Shown: positions 1-11,800, counted from the first letter of the stretch. The stretch is DNA of 64,000 nt from Prosthecobacter debontii (GCF_900167535.1 NZ_FUYE01000001.1:124001-188000); one strand, 5' to 3'. Notes: generated by a model from the letters alone, not told the origin. Translations and numbers: made by a program.

Positions 1-3000
1 CCCTCTATCGGTCTTAATCCTGGGATTGGAACCACCAAAGAGCCTTATGAATCCACAAAGAGGTTTGAAGCCCCCAGCTACATCTATCTGAGCCGCTCAT
101 TTGCTGAGTTACCCGGAGCTGGTGACGTTAACGATCCGAATCCGAACAACATCGCTTGGTATCGTCTCTCCAATGATGGTTATGCCATCAATGGACAGAC
201 TGTGCAAGGCGCACGCACCTTTGTGGAGGTGACCCTCAATCGCGATATGACATTCGTCTGGCGATGGGAGCTCGAATATGCGGTCAATATCAAGTTCGCT
301 GGCGTGGGTAACCCAGTGCCAATCGCAGGACGCTCATGGTATAAGGTGAACAGCCCTCTGACAGCTTCGGTGGATACTTTGGTGGATAGTGAGTCCACGG
401 GGGTGCGGCTTAAAACCATCGGCTATCAAACCACCACCTATGGCCCTTCGGGTCCAGGAACTCCGGAGCAAACTTTGTTTGCTGATAATCCAACACTGAG
501 CGTGGGAACCCGCTCCAGCACGAAACCCCTGACCATCGTTGCTCCTCTCGAGATCGATTGGCTCGTGAGTGGTCAGGTGCGCTACCGTTTCAATGCGACC
601 TCCAATGTCAATGGGCAGGCAGATACGCCCTTTGATGGCTTACCCTTTGTGCGGGTTTACAACGGAACCGCCACGCCCGTCACCACCTATGGTAGCGGCA
701 GTACCACCGATGTCTGGATCAATGTCGGAGCAGACCGTCCTAGCAAAGTCGAGGTCGGAGCCTTTTACCGGACGGCTGACGATGCCTTCACCTTGACCGA
801 TTTCATGACTCCTCCTGGAGGTGACCTTGCCCCGTTGGGGACGGATATTTCTGGAATGGAAGATTTAACCATTCCAGAACGCCCACCTCTCACTGGTAGC
901 CGAAAGGCCCGCGTTTACACCTTGAGCTGGGGAATGACCACTCGTCCATCGCCGACGGAAATCCGCTGGATTTATCAGCCTACGATCTTCCGTGCCGAAG
1001 TTCCCTTGGGCATGCCGTTTGATCCGACACAAACGATTCCGCCTCTGATTCGCACCGTGGCACCATTGACAAATCGTGTTCTCAGTGATGCGGGTCCCGT
1101 CGAGACTTCGTTCCAGCCTGTGGGAGACTTCCCAACGGGCAAGAAATCTGCCGGTGCAGCTCTTCGTTGGGACAAGGTGGATCTTAAACTCTACCCAGTT
1201 CATCCCTCGTCCAATCGCCTGACATGGATGGACAAGAATGACCAAACCAAGAGCTACAACATTGAAATTGTCAGTGGTTATCCTGGTCAAACAGTCAACC
1301 TGACTTCCGAGCGCGAGACAGCGGATGGCACCCGTGAAGGGACGGCTCCTCTTTACGTCACACAGACAACGCTGCCGACCATTGATGTAACTAACCCTGG
1401 GGTTGGATTCCCTGGGCAGGCAGGAAACGCTCACTACAATCACTTGTTTGATACCTCCGTGGTACGGCGCCCACCGACGAAGCTGGATCTCAATCAGACC
1501 GATGAGTGGAAATTCCAAGAGGTGAGCTATACGGATAACGGCACGGACGGCACGGCTACCGTTGCTGACCCTGGTGTGCCTTTTACTGTGGCGTCTGCTG
1601 GCAGAAGCGTTCTGCTTTACAGTTATCGTCCAAATCCTGACGAGATCGCCGACGGTAACCTCAGCCGTGAAAAACTGGCGGTGCGTGTGATTCGCTCGTC
1701 ATTGATTACCCAACCTCAAATGGTTCAGGCCGATAGCTCCAAGCTGGTTTTAGGGAGGCGTGCCTTGGAATTGGGTGGCGGTTCAACAGCCAATCGTGGA
1801 GCCTTCGGCGTCGTTCAGCCCTCAAGCGCGGGCACCGCCAATGTGGATCTAGGCACAAGTTTCCTGATGGATTTCTGGCTGAATCTGAAGGGCCTTCAGG
1901 ACATCCCCGTGACCCTCACCAATTGCGTCACGAACGGCACGGACACCGTGACTTGCTCGAGCACATCAGGTCTCGTCGCAGGGATGAGCATCAGTGGAGC
2001 AACCATTGCCACAGGGACCAAAATCGCTTCCATTACGAATGCGACAACTTTCGTGCTTAGCGAGGCTGCAAATGACTCGGGCACCGGCCTATCCCTCACC
2101 GCAGCAGGGAAGCCCGTGACGCTTTTGACCACGAAAAACGACAAGCTTAAAGTGACGCTGGATCCTGAAGGTCCAACCATCACGGTGAGTTACTTTGGAG
2201 CTACCGTGACCAAGGCCTATCCGAAGGCGGGTTCATCCTGGCGTCACCATGTCATTCATGTATTTGCCAATCAGGTGCCGAATGGTCCTCAGGCAACCGT
2301 GCTGGACTACTACATCGATGGCGTTCGTGATGAGGAAGGTTTCGTCACCACCACGCTGAAGACGCTCACGGATTCGGCTTCGTTTGACGTGACCGACACC
2401 TTGACGGCAAATAGTCTGCGATTTGGAGTGGACGCCGATCCGCTCAGTCAATTGCAGATGGACCAATTCCGTCTCTTCACCAATTTCCCGCTTAGCAGTT
2501 CGCCTGCTTCTCCTGTGGATCCTTGGCTCTCGACAGCCGACGTTCATCAGCTCCGAGTCATTCGGCGACTGGACACGGGCCTTCGTGGCAGCATGCCTGC
2601 TTTGTGGTTTAACTTCGATAAGGATGCCAAGCTGGGAACATCCACCGCTCTGACCAATGCCTTCGCGAACTCAGGGACCATGGCTAATGTCACTGTTGGG
2701 CCAGTTGTCGATGACGTTACGGCTGTCTATGCAGGCACTTTGGCCCGCGTGGATATTCAAGAGGTGGCCACTCGCCTGGAAAGCACCCTGGACGATGCTG
2801 GTTTTAGCGGCAGCGGCTACATTTTGAATGAGGTGTCCAACTACAACCCAAACATCTACAATCGGGCTGCCGAAGTGGGTGCTTGGGGCACGGTGTATCC
2901 GGTCAATGCGAACCAGGTTTTCACCGAGGCTAATAAGCGTCTCGAAATCGCTTACTACGAGAATCCTTATCGGGCTGACCGTTTCTCCCATCCTAACGTG

Positions 3001-6000
3001 GCATGGCCATACCAAGTGGCTGCCTACACGGAAATGAAATTCCCTGCCTTCGGTCCGCATAAGGACAAGGCCATCTACATTGCCAGCCGGATCGGATCTG
3101 AAGGTGTGGACCAACAGGGCCGTGTGCAGCAGATCTTCAGCCTGGACCAATATGCCGATCTGACGATCTACAATCAGCCGAGCCGAACCTTGCCTGGCTT
3201 CAACCCCAACGAAGAGCATGCGCTGGTTTCTGCCTCAGGACGTGCGGCGGTGAAGTTGAAGAATCTGGGTGAAGATGGCGCTAACAACCCTGCATTGGCC
3301 GCGTTTGCTCTCCAGTCAGACCTCAATGCCAAGAGCTCCCCATACAGCTCGGATCCCTGGGTGCTGATCCAAGTGAATAACTTGGTCAGTGGCGAGCCTG
3401 AGATGGCGGCTTATCAGGTGTTCAAGACGCGAGCTGGCACCATCGACTTCCCGCGTCCTTCGGATACCACCGTGACGGCCACTCCTGGCCTTGCTTATGA
3501 AGCAGCATCCACTCCTGAGGCTCGCTTCCTGATCACGGACAAGACAAAGAAGTTTAACTTCAAGTATGAATTCAAATACACCGCTTTTGCCGGTGACCTC
3601 TTAATCCCCCCGTATCCGCTCAATATCGTCATTGGCAATGTGGCCATGGCGGATGCTCGTGGTAAGAGTATTCAGATCGGTGGTGTGAATCAGCGAACCC
3701 TCTGGCGGGATGTGAATAAGAACGCCTGGGTGGTGTCTGGAAACGGCAAGTTCTTCCATCAGTTTTTCTATCCCCTTCGGGCCGACTTCTATCTGCCTAC
3801 GTCGTCACCTGTCGGCACCCCAGTTGCCTGGGTGCCTGATGCCAGTGGCGGTGTTCGGAATTTCACTGGAGTTGGCTCGACTCTCAACCCGGTGAAAGTG
3901 GTTTATGACACCTTCTGGCGTTCGGACTATCCGAAGTTGAAGCGTGGTGAAACCTTGACCTATCAAGGTGGCGAATACTTCGCGGAGACCCCGGGGGCCA
4001 ATGGTCTGCCAGCGCTGGTTGCCATGAAAGCATCCGAATTGGTCTATGACAGTGCTATGCCGAGCATGGTTATCGGTGACACTACGACCAACCGCTATGC
4101 TTTCGCTGACGCCTCAGCTCGTATCATCCGTCCTTTAGATCGTCGTGAAAAAGCATTCACGGTGGCGAACATGGGTTCGGCAGGGTTTACACCTGCGGCC
4201 AATACGAAGATCTTCATCGTGGCTGAGCGCTGGTATTTCAAGGAACTGCCAGGCTCCCTCCAGAAGCGCTTCTACTTCGATTCATTGGCGCAAAAGCTCG
4301 TCTTCCGCGGTTATCTGAATGACAAGGACAGTGGCAACAAAGACCTCACGGTCGGTCCTGACCCGCTGAATATCGTCGAGCCTAACGTTCTGACTCCTGG
4401 GGATTATACGCTCCTGCGTAGCCTCGGCACAACATCAGCTTGGACCAGCGCCATCGATGATATCTATCTGCTCTCACAGAATCCAGATGGAGCAACAGGT
4501 GGAAACACATCGGCTACGGCGGCCATTAAAAACCTCCAGGGTTTCAAGAGTAAGCCTTCGGATTACTCGGCCGATTTGATGGAATTCTGGAAAGAAGACT
4601 TGTCTGGACCGGCGACTTCGCCATCCCCAGCTTTGGTGCCCCTGGACAGCTTCGGCGTTGGGTCTGCACTGATTCCTAACCAGAATTTGCTGACCAAGGC
4701 TCCAACGGGCTCACTTTATATAACCATCGCTGAGAACAATCGTTCTGAGCTGAACGGTGCGCCTGTGAGCCTCCACATCGTAGAGATCATCCCAGATCGT
4801 TATCGCGGTGCCATCAAGGTGATCGAAGCAGCCGATGCGTTTAGTGAGAAGGTCTCCCTTCAACACAACGGCGAGTTCGGCGGCAATACAGGTGACCTCT
4901 ATTACGAGTGGTGGATCCGTGATGCTTCCTCCTTGGACGAAGTGGCCGGGGAAGTCCTGGCTGATGGCACGCTGAAACAGTACGATGCCAACGGAAACAC
5001 GCTGTGGCAGGAGTATTTGCCAAAAGAGAGGTTAGAAAACAACTCGCTCTCTCTAGCGCAGAAACACTATGGCCTGAACTCGATCGTGTTTGAAGGTCGC
5101 CCAGATGTGGTCTTGGCAGACAAGCTCGTGCTCATGCGCTATCGGCACAAAAATGAGTCGAACTGGACCTTGGTGCCCTTCGAAGTCGCGAACCGCGTGG
5201 CAGCTTGGCAGCCTGGAACACCTGCGCCGTTCCAATGGGCCGGTGCTGCCAACTCGCCTCAACTCCAGGCGGACGGTAGCAAGCGCTACATTCCGCAATT
5301 GGTGATGGGATGGGTGAAACGTGTGCTCGACCGGATTAACCCTTACGAGGCACGTTACACGGACTTCTTCAGCAATGAGAGCCCGGCCACCTATAGCAGT
5401 CAGATCCAGATCGCGGGTGCTCCTTATGTGGGCAACGTGGCTCTGAATCCAGACAAGAATGTCATCGAAAATACGGGCTTGATTGAGCTCTACATGACGG
5501 TTCTGAATCGTGCTAAGGCTCTGTCCATTGATAATTCCTCCAATGGCGTAGCCAGTGATGGGATCAAACAGGCGATCCTTTTGGCTGCGACTCGCTTGTC
5601 CGTTCTTTATGAACTCTTGGCCAGTGAGGCCTACAGCGACGCTCAAGACTCCACCATCAATGCGGGTGAGGACGGGTCGCTCATGGGCATCGCCTCCTAC
5701 ACGCATGCCTTCCAGAATATGGAAGCGGATCTGATGCATGAGGAACTGGCCCTGCTCCGCGGCACGGACTTCCTCAAGAGCTATCCTGTCTATAACCGCT
5801 TGTTCTGGAACTATGCCAAGGGATTGGGCGAGGCGGCGTATAACGTGAACTACAACATTTATGACGCCAACTCCGACGGCTTCATCAATGAGAACGATGC
5901 CCGCAAGCTTTACCCACAAGGCCACGGCGATGCCTGGGGGCATTACCTGTCAGCGGTGGGGATGCATTACACCTTGCTTCAGCATCCGGGTTTTAGCTGG

Positions 6001-8868
6001 AAGACACGTTCTGAGCTCTACTCGCTCATGCAGAATGTCTTGGAGGTTGATTACCTCGATGAAAAGTCGTTCGCCAAACTTGCGGCGGCGAAGGCACGCA
6101 CGGGCCGTGACATTGTGCGCGATACCTATCGCCTGAATTATACTCAGAATCCCGATGGGCAGTGGCAGGGCTACACGGATGGTGCTGACCCAGCGCGTGC
6201 TTGGGGTGTCTCGGAGTGGGCGCATCGCGCTGGTCAGGCCGCGTGGTTTGATTGCGCTGTGGCCAACGCCATCCTGCCGGACCAAGCCGCTGGTAACAAT
6301 CCTGAGAACCTTGATCTTCTTGAACGTTCAGCGGCGGAAGCTGAAATCGGAGAAATCGCCGGTGGTCTTCATGAGATTCAGGTGGCGATGGATGAAGCGA
6401 ACAATGGCGTCAATCCGCTTGGATTCGATTCCGATGCTCTTACCTTCGACATCGAACTTCAATTCTACGATAACTCTTCCGGGGGAGATCGCCGCTCTCA
6501 CTTTGAACAAGTGCTGAGTCGTGCGCAAGAGTCTGCAGGGGGAGCGCTGGCCGCTTTGGAATACGCCACACAGGCCGGCAACAAACTGCGTTCATTGGGT
6601 GATGATACCGAAGCCCTAATCCAAGAGGCGATGAGCCAGGATCTCGATTTCCGTAATCGGCTGATCGAAATTTTCGGTCGCCCATACGATGGCACGATTG
6701 GTTTTGGGAAAGCCTATCCAGAAGGTTATGAAGGCCCGGATACCTTGCTGTTTGCCTATCTCGATAAGACCAAGATCAACCAGATCGTGCCTGCTATTGA
6801 GGTGGCCAATAGCAAGACCATCAACTTCAACATGCTGGTCAAGCAGGTCACTGGTGCAGAGATCATGAACAATGCTGAATTGGTGCGTCTTTATAACAAG
6901 ATGGACAACAATGGTCGCACCCAAGCATTCCAGTCTTTGTCAAGAGATGCGGCCGAGTTTTATCTCGGTAATCAGCTTACCGATCTGAGCCTGACCTACA
7001 CCACCGCTTCACGATATGGCTTCCAGGCCGATCCGACCTGGGGACAGCGCACCAGCTACGGCACGTTACAGACAGCCTTGCTCGATATGCTCTCAGACGA
7101 GATTGAACTCGACTCTGCAGTGGCAACCTACGTGGCCTACCTGGGCACTTTTGAAGAGAAGATCCATCGTCTCCAGAATGAGCTTGAGATCAATGCTCAG
7201 AAGGAGCGCAATAAAGATGTCATCGTTGGGATCAGAGCTGGGTTCACCTCGGCCATCGCCGCTATCGACGTGGGTCTTGCGATCGCTAACATCGTCAAGA
7301 AACCTGTTCTGATTACTGCTAAGGCCCTTGAAGCGGCCTTGCCGACATCGATCGGTTTCTCCAACGACGTCACTTCGGCTGCACGCGGTGCCGCCGCTGC
7401 GGCATCTTATGCCGCTGTCGAGGCCTACAGCTGGGTGGATCAGGCTGCCACCATCGCCAAGACCATCTTGGAACTCGTTCGGGATGAGATCATCGCTCGA
7501 AAAGAGCGTGACAACGAGCAGTTGGATTCCATTCGAGAGATGGAAGGTATCATTGAAGATATCGAAGGGCACATGGGCAGTGAACGTCCTTTGCGAAACG
7601 CTATTGGCACCGCTTTGCAGAATCTGGAAACCCATCGCCAAGCCTATGTGACGGCGCAGGCTGCTGGTTTCCGACTGCTTCGTGAGCGTGAGGCCTTCAA
7701 CAAGATCCTCGCCGCCAAGGTGCAGAAAAACCGCTATCAGGACATGATCTTCCGCTTGTCCCGCAATGAGGCGGTCAGCAAGTATCAAACGGCCTTCAAT
7801 AACGCAGCCCGTTATGCTTGGTTGGCGGCACGTGCGTATGACTACGAGACCAGTCTGGACGTGGGTCATCCTGCGGCTGCGGGCACCCTGCTCGACAAGA
7901 TTGTGAAGGAGCGTCAGCTCGGCCTTTGGGTGGATGGAGAACCCCAGGTGGCCAATGGTGGTTTGGCTGAAATTCTCGCTCAGCTCAAAGCCAACTTCGG
8001 CGTGCTGAAAGGACAGTTGGGCATCAACAATCCGCAGCCAGAGACAGAACAAATCTCTCTTCGTAGTGAGCTGTTCCGCATCATGTCGTATGATCAGGAG
8101 GTTTATGATGCCTTCGACACGGCACCGGCTCAACGCACACCTGAACAGGAAGCCTTGGTCACCGAGAATCCTGATGCTCTGGGTAGCCGTGCCCGCTGGC
8201 AGGATGCCATCAAAGCCCGGATCGTCCCTGACTTGAATAAACTGCCTGAGTTTATCAGCCATTGCCGTCCCGTGGGCACAGGTGTCCAGCCTGGTATTGT
8301 GATCCGCTTCCCAACTTGCATCGAGCCGGGGCGTAACTTCTTCGGCCAGCAATTGGCCGCTGGTGATCACAATTACAGTAGCGCCAACTTTGCCACCAAG
8401 ATTCAGACCTTCGGGGTGCAGTTGGAGCACTACACAGCTGCTGGGCTTTCCATTTCCCCGCGTGCTTATCTGGTGCCCGTGGGTAATGATTACCTCCGGA
8501 CATCGACCTCGACCACGCCGGTTACACGCACTTGGAGCATCGTTGAACAGCGCATCCCTGTGCCTTATACCATTAACTTGAGTAACCTGTCTTCACCGAA
8601 TTACATTCCATCACTCAATGGTGTGGATGGTGTCTTTGGAGAGCGGCGTCGGCATGGTGATTTCCGCATGTATCACGACGACGGTGACGAGGAGACCCTG
8701 ACGGCAAGCAATCGCCTCATCGGCCGTTCGGTGTGGAATTCGGAGTGGCTACTGATCATCCCCGGGATTGGGCTTCACTACGATGCCAATCTGGGACTCC
8801 AGCAGTTCGCAGACTCTGTTTCCGACATTAAGCTCTATTTCCTGACTTATTCCCACACCGGGCAATAA
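1..8868 (+). CDS. Giant multidomain secreted/surface protein, 5' partial, with LamG-like and TcA-like regions
   Basis: The frame is open from base 1, so the gene begins left of the window; at least 2955 codons are present and the first in-window GTG at 202 is not a credible start. Residues below are counted from base 1. About 595-855 look like a LamG/concanavalin-type lectin fold, interrupted near 636-705 by a Thr/Ser-rich module. An EF-hand or dockerin-like loop (DANSDGFINENDA) lies at 1955-1967. From about 2381 to 2700 the protein is helical and Ala/Glu/Arg-rich with a hydrophobic stretch near 2415-2490. The last 200 residues are beta-type and end with a WLLIIP motif (2916-2921) and VSDIKLYF. 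That order recalls the C-terminus of Tc toxin TcA subunits (channel helices, then TcB-binding domain); this is inference from remembered family patterns. The rest is unrecognised. The stop touches the next start. Product is likely exported or surface-exposed. Confidence 0.85.
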   Translation, partial: PSIGLNPGIGTTKEPYESTKRFEAPSYIYLSRSFAELPGAGDVNDPNPNNIAWYRLSNDGYAINGQTVQGARTFVEVTLNRDMTFVWRWELEYAVNIKFAGVGNPVPIAGRSWYKVNSPLTASVDTLVDSESTGVRLKTIGYQTTTYGPSGPGTPEQTLFADNPTLSVGTRSSTKPLTIVAPLEIDWLVSGQVRYRFNATSNVNGQADTPFDGLPFVRVYNGTATPVTTYGSGSTTDVWINVGADRPSKVEVGAFYRTADDAFTLTDFMTPPGGDLAPLGTDISGMEDLTIPERPPLTGSRKARVYTLSWGMTTRPSPTEIRWIYQPTIFRAEVPLGMPFDPTQTIPPLIRTVAPLTNRVLSDAGPVETSFQPVGDFPTGKKSAGAALRWDKVDLKLYPVHPSSNRLTWMDKNDQTKSYNIEIVSGYPGQTVNLTSERETADGTREGTAPLYVTQTTLPTIDVTNPGVGFPGQAGNAHYNHLFDTSVVRRPPTKLDLNQTDEWKFQEVSYTDNGTDGTATVADPGVPFTVASAGRSVLLYSYRPNPDEIADGNLSREKLAVRVIRSSLITQPQMVQADSSKLVLGRRALELGGGSTANRGAFGVVQPSSAGTANVDLGTSFLMDFWLNLKGLQDIPVTLTNCVTNGTDTVTCSSTSGLVAGMSISGATIATGTKIASITNATTFVLSEAANDSGTGLSLTAAGKPVTLLTTKNDKLKVTLDPEGPTITVSYFGATVTKAYPKAGSSWRHHVIHVFANQVPNGPQATVLDYYIDGVRDEEGFVTTTLKTLTDSASFDVTDTLTANSLRFGVDADPLSQLQMDQFRLFTNFPLSSSPASPVDPWLSTADVHQLRVIRRLDTGLRGSMPALWFNFDKDAKLGTSTALTNAFANSGTMANVTVGPVVDDVTAVYAGTLARVDIQEVATRLESTLDDAGFSGSGYILNEVSNYNPNIYNRAAEVGAWGTVYPVNANQVFTEANKRLEIAYYENPYRADRFSHPNVAWPYQVAAYTEMKFPAFGPHKDKAIYIASRIGSEGVDQQGRVQQIFSLDQYADLTIYNQPSRTLPGFNPNEEHALVSASGRAAVKLKNLGEDGANNPALAAFALQSDLNAKSSPYSSDPWVLIQVNNLVSGEPEMAAYQVFKTRAGTIDFPRPSDTTVTATPGLAYEAASTPEARFLITDKTKKFNFKYEFKYTAFAGDLLIPPYPLNIVIGNVAMADARGKSIQIGGVNQRTLWRDVNKNAWVVSGNGKFFHQFFYPLRADFYLPTSSPVGTPVAWVPDASGGVRNFTGVGSTLNPVKVVYDTFWRSDYPKLKRGETLTYQGGEYFAETPGANGLPALVAMKASELVYDSAMPSMVIGDTTTNRYAFADASARIIRPLDRREKAFTVANMGSAGFTPAANTKIFIVAERWYFKELPGSLQKRFYFDSLAQKLVFRGYLNDKDSGNKDLTVGPDPLNIVEPNVLTPGDYTLLRSLGTTSAWTSAIDDIYLLSQNPDGATGGNTSATAAIKNLQGFKSKPSDYSADLMEFWKEDLSGPATSPSPALVPLDSFGVGSALIPNQNLLTKAPTGSLYITIAENNRSELNGAPVSLHIVEIIPDRYRGAIKVIEAADAFSEKVSLQHNGEFGGNTGDLYYEWWIRDASSLDEVAGEVLADGTLKQYDANGNTLWQEYLPKERLENNSLSLAQKHYGLNSIVFEGRPDVVLADKLVLMRYRHKNESNWTLVPFEVANRVAAWQPGTPAPFQWAGAANSPQLQADGSKRYIPQLVMGWVKRVLDRINPYEARYTDFFSNESPATYSSQIQIAGAPYVGNVALNPDKNVIENTGLIELYMTVLNRAKALSIDNSSNGVASDGIKQAILLAATRLSVLYELLASEAYSDAQDSTINAGEDGSLMGIASYTHAFQNMEADLMHEELALLRGTDFLKSYPVYNRLFWNYAKGLGEAAYNVNYNIYDANSDGFINENDARKLYPQGHGDAWGHYLSAVGMHYTLLQHPGFSWKTRSELYSLMQNVLEVDYLDEKSFAKLAAAKARTGRDIVRDTYRLNYTQNPDGQWQGYTDGADPARAWGVSEWAHRAGQAAWFDCAVANAILPDQAAGNNPENLDLLERSAAEAEIGEIAGGLHEIQVAMDEANNGVNPLGFDSDALTFDIELQFYDNSSGGDRRSHFEQVLSRAQESAGGALAALEYATQAGNKLRSLGDDTEALIQEAMSQDLDFRNRLIEIFGRPYDGTIGFGKAYPEGYEGPDTLLFAYLDKTKINQIVPAIEVANSKTINFNMLVKQVTGAEIMNNAELVRLYNKMDNNGRTQAFQSLSRDAAEFYLGNQLTDLSLTYTTASRYGFQADPTWGQRTSYGTLQTALLDMLSDEIELDSAVATYVAYLGTFEEKIHRLQNELEINAQKERNKDVIVGIRAGFTSAIAAIDVGLAIANIVKKPVLITAKALEAALPTSIGFSNDVTSAARGAAAAASYAAVEAYSWVDQAATIAKTILELVRDEIIARKERDNEQLDSIREMEGIIEDIEGHMGSERPLRNAIGTALQNLETHRQAYVTAQAAGFRLLREREAFNKILAAKVQKNRYQDMIFRLSRNEAVSKYQTAFNNAARYAWLAARAYDYETSLDVGHPAAAGTLLDKIVKERQLGLWVDGEPQVANGGLAEILAQLKANFGVLKGQLGINNPQPETEQISLRSELFRIMSYDQEVYDAFDTAPAQRTPEQEALVTENPDALGSRARWQDAIKARIVPDLNKLPEFISHCRPVGTGVQPGIVIRFPTCIEPGRNFFGQQLAAGDHNYSSANFATKIQTFGVQLEHYTAAGLSISPRAYLVPVGNDYLRTSTSTTPVTRTWSIVEQRIPVPYTINLSNLSSPNYIPSLNGVDGVFGERRRHGDFRMYHDDGDEETLTASNRLIGRSVWNSEWLLIIPGIGLHYDANLGLQQFADSVSDIKLYFLTYSHTGQ

Positions 8869-11800
8869 ATGAACTCACGGTCTAATTTCCTTCATCAACG
8901 CTATCCGATGAGAACCCTATTTGCATTCCTCACCGCCTTCATCTGCGGCTTCCTTGCCACTCCTCAGGTGGTGCAGGCGCAAGGCTTCACTGAATCCGAC
9001 GCGGTGTTCTTTGGTGAAGTCCGCAAGGCCTCCGGAGGCCAGACGTTTCTCCTGCAGTCAGGGCAATTGAAGATCACGTTCGTCAATCAGACGGACAGTG
9101 TGAATCGTGTGACCTTGACGACCGATCTCCGCCCAACAGGAAATGGCGATCACAAACCCTACTCGTATGCACTGAAAGTGCCTCTGGCTTACTTGCCTGA
9201 AGCGGGACGTATGCAGGAGTTCTTGTCGATCAATACATTGGCGACCAAGTTCAAGGTGGAACAGATCACCATTGATGGGGTTCCTGCCACTCTCCCAGAT
9301 GGGAGTTCCGAGTTTTATGTGCTGAATTTTGCCAGCCGTGCCAGCCAATATCGGTTGGATCTTTTGGTGGCCGGAGAGAGCAATAGCACGGCTAACGATG
9401 GCATCCCTGACTGGTGGAAAAGGCTGTATGGTCTTCCAATCAACGCCAATGTGGCCAATGAAGATCCCGATGGCGATGGCTGGTCTAACCTTCAAGAATT
9501 TCTTCGCGGAGGTGATCCGACCAAAAGCAATCGGAGTCCCCAAATGGTCACCAGTGAGTTTCTTGTGCCTGAGTCGGGTGAGGCAGGGGTCTACATGCAG
9601 TTCTTGGATTCAGACACCGCAGACACAGACGTTCATGTCTCTGTATCGGGTCTTCAGGACAGCGGTTTCGCCTTGAAGTTGGATGGCGTGCTGCTTGCTA
9701 GCGGTGCAGCCCAGAATCTCTCTTTCGCTGATCTCAAATCGGGTCGCCTTACGGTGACTCATCAGAATCGACTTGCGAATGAGGCGACGGTCTTGGTCCA
9801 ATGGAATGATGGTGGCGATGACCAGTTCTCAGGAGAAGTCGTCGTTCGTGCACAGACTCCCAGCACGGAAGACGGCGGAGAGTCCTCTCTGTGGTTGGAT
9901 GGATATGATCTCCCGGCCGCTGGTAGCAAGATCACCAATTGGAAAGATCGTTCCGGCCGCAGCCGCCCTGCGGTGCAGCCTTCGCCGGAGTATCAGCCGG
10001 TGGTCGCAGGTCATGCGGCGGATTTCTCGACCAATCGTTCCGCGCACTTGTTCTTCCAGGACATCAGTTTGCCGACCGGAGATCACACAGTGTTAACAGC
10101 CTATCAGGCTGCCGCTTCTTCGGATGAAGCCCAAACAGTGCTTTCGAGCAATCGTGGGTTCCTTCAGGTGGCTCCCACTACCCAGGCGATTTCATATCCC
10201 GGTGCTCCTGTTTACCAAATGGATGCCCTCGCCGTTCGTGGTTATGAAAATACGGCGGGCAAGGTGACCACTTCGATCTTCCGTCGTCAGTCCAACGTGA
10301 TGCAAAACATCTATGGTTTGAGCTATGATGGAGAAGTCTCTTCCAGCACGGAGTTAGAGCCGGTTCTCCCGACATTAGGTGCCAAGCGCGTGGCTGTGCC
10401 GACAGGGGGCACTCTCACTGAGGCGGGGCTTTTTGGCCGGATTCAAGAGATGCTCATTTTCCCCACCGCCCTGCCCGAACAAAAATTGCGTGGGGTGAAC
10501 GACTATCTTCAGTCGAAGTGGAGTAGTGCCGTGATTTGGAATTTCAGCACAGAACTGAAAAATGTGACCCTCGCCGTCGGACAGGGAAATTACTCGCGGA
10601 TCATTCGCGGTGGATTCGGCACGGATAATCTGAGCGGCGGACCAGGCGACGATATCATCTCTGGGGGTGGTGGTGATGATGTTCTTACTGGCGGAGCAGG
10701 CAGCGATACGTTCGTGTTCGGTGCCGTGGATGTGGGGCGTGATATCATTACGGATTTCGACCTCGTCAAAGACACCGTCGATGTCTCTGCGCTATTTTGG
10801 GGTCTGAGCGGTGATGCCCGTAACTATATCTCTGTGCGGCAAGAGACCGTGACCGTGAATGGCGTGCCTTCCTTGGATAGTGTGCTGACCGTGAAGCGTG
10901 TCGATAATTCGTTGCTTGAAATTGTCCTGCGGCAGAAAGTGATTACCACAGCTCAACTGATCCCTCTGATCACGGAAGGCCGTATTCGCATGGGCAAATT
11001 GAGCATTCCTACCGAGGTGCAGCTCTCCCTGGCCTCAGCCACCACCCCGGTGGATAAGTCTTTGAATGGCTCCTTTAAAGTCAATGTAACGCGCAGCGGT
11101 GTGGGTGTTCCTGCCGCCATGGATGTGCCTGTGGGCTTCTTCCAGGATGGCGCTGAAGGCCGCTTTGTGGTGGAGGGAGCTTCCTCCTCAGAGGGACAAC
11201 GTTCGGTGGTGAGCTTCGCTCGTGGAGAGACGACGAAGACTTTGACCGTTTATCCGGTTCAGGATCTCGATGTGAGTGGTCAGTCCAGTCTTCAAGTCTC
11301 CGTCTTGCCTAACTATAAGTATTCGATCAATGGGACGGCTGTCACCCAGGCCATCACGGACAACACCAAGGTATGGCTGGAGGTTGCTCAACCGAATGCC
11401 ATCGCCACACCGGCTCAGTCGGGCCGCATCATGATTCATCGCACGGGAAGTTTGGTTAAGAGCTTGGTTGTCGATTTGAAGATCAGCGGCACAGCCGTGA
11501 ATGGCACGACCATGACCAAGCTGCCCACAAGCGTCACCATCCCTGCGGGTAAGGATTCGTTTGAGATGCAAGTCGTCGCCCGTTCGGCGGGTTTGACGGG
11601 AGGCCCGAAAGTGGTGGCCGTTCAAGTGGCACCTCGTGCACGTTATTTGTTGGGCAATCCGCATGAGGGTATCGTTTACATTGGCAACACCGCTCAAGAC
11701 ACCGAAGGCGTCGGCTTTAACCGCTGGTTGGCTTCGGCAGGGATTGGCGCTGACCAGACCTCGGGTCTCATCGGCCTCTCGGTGGCTCCCAATCGCCTGC

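Noticed and set aside
7093-8430. 445-residue ORF on the minus strand
   Set aside because: Antisense to the giant gene's C-terminus, which has clear domain logic; the antisense product has none.
202-8868. Giant gene starting at the GTG at 202
   Set aside because: The same frame is open to base 1 with ordinary protein sequence, so the true start is outside the window.
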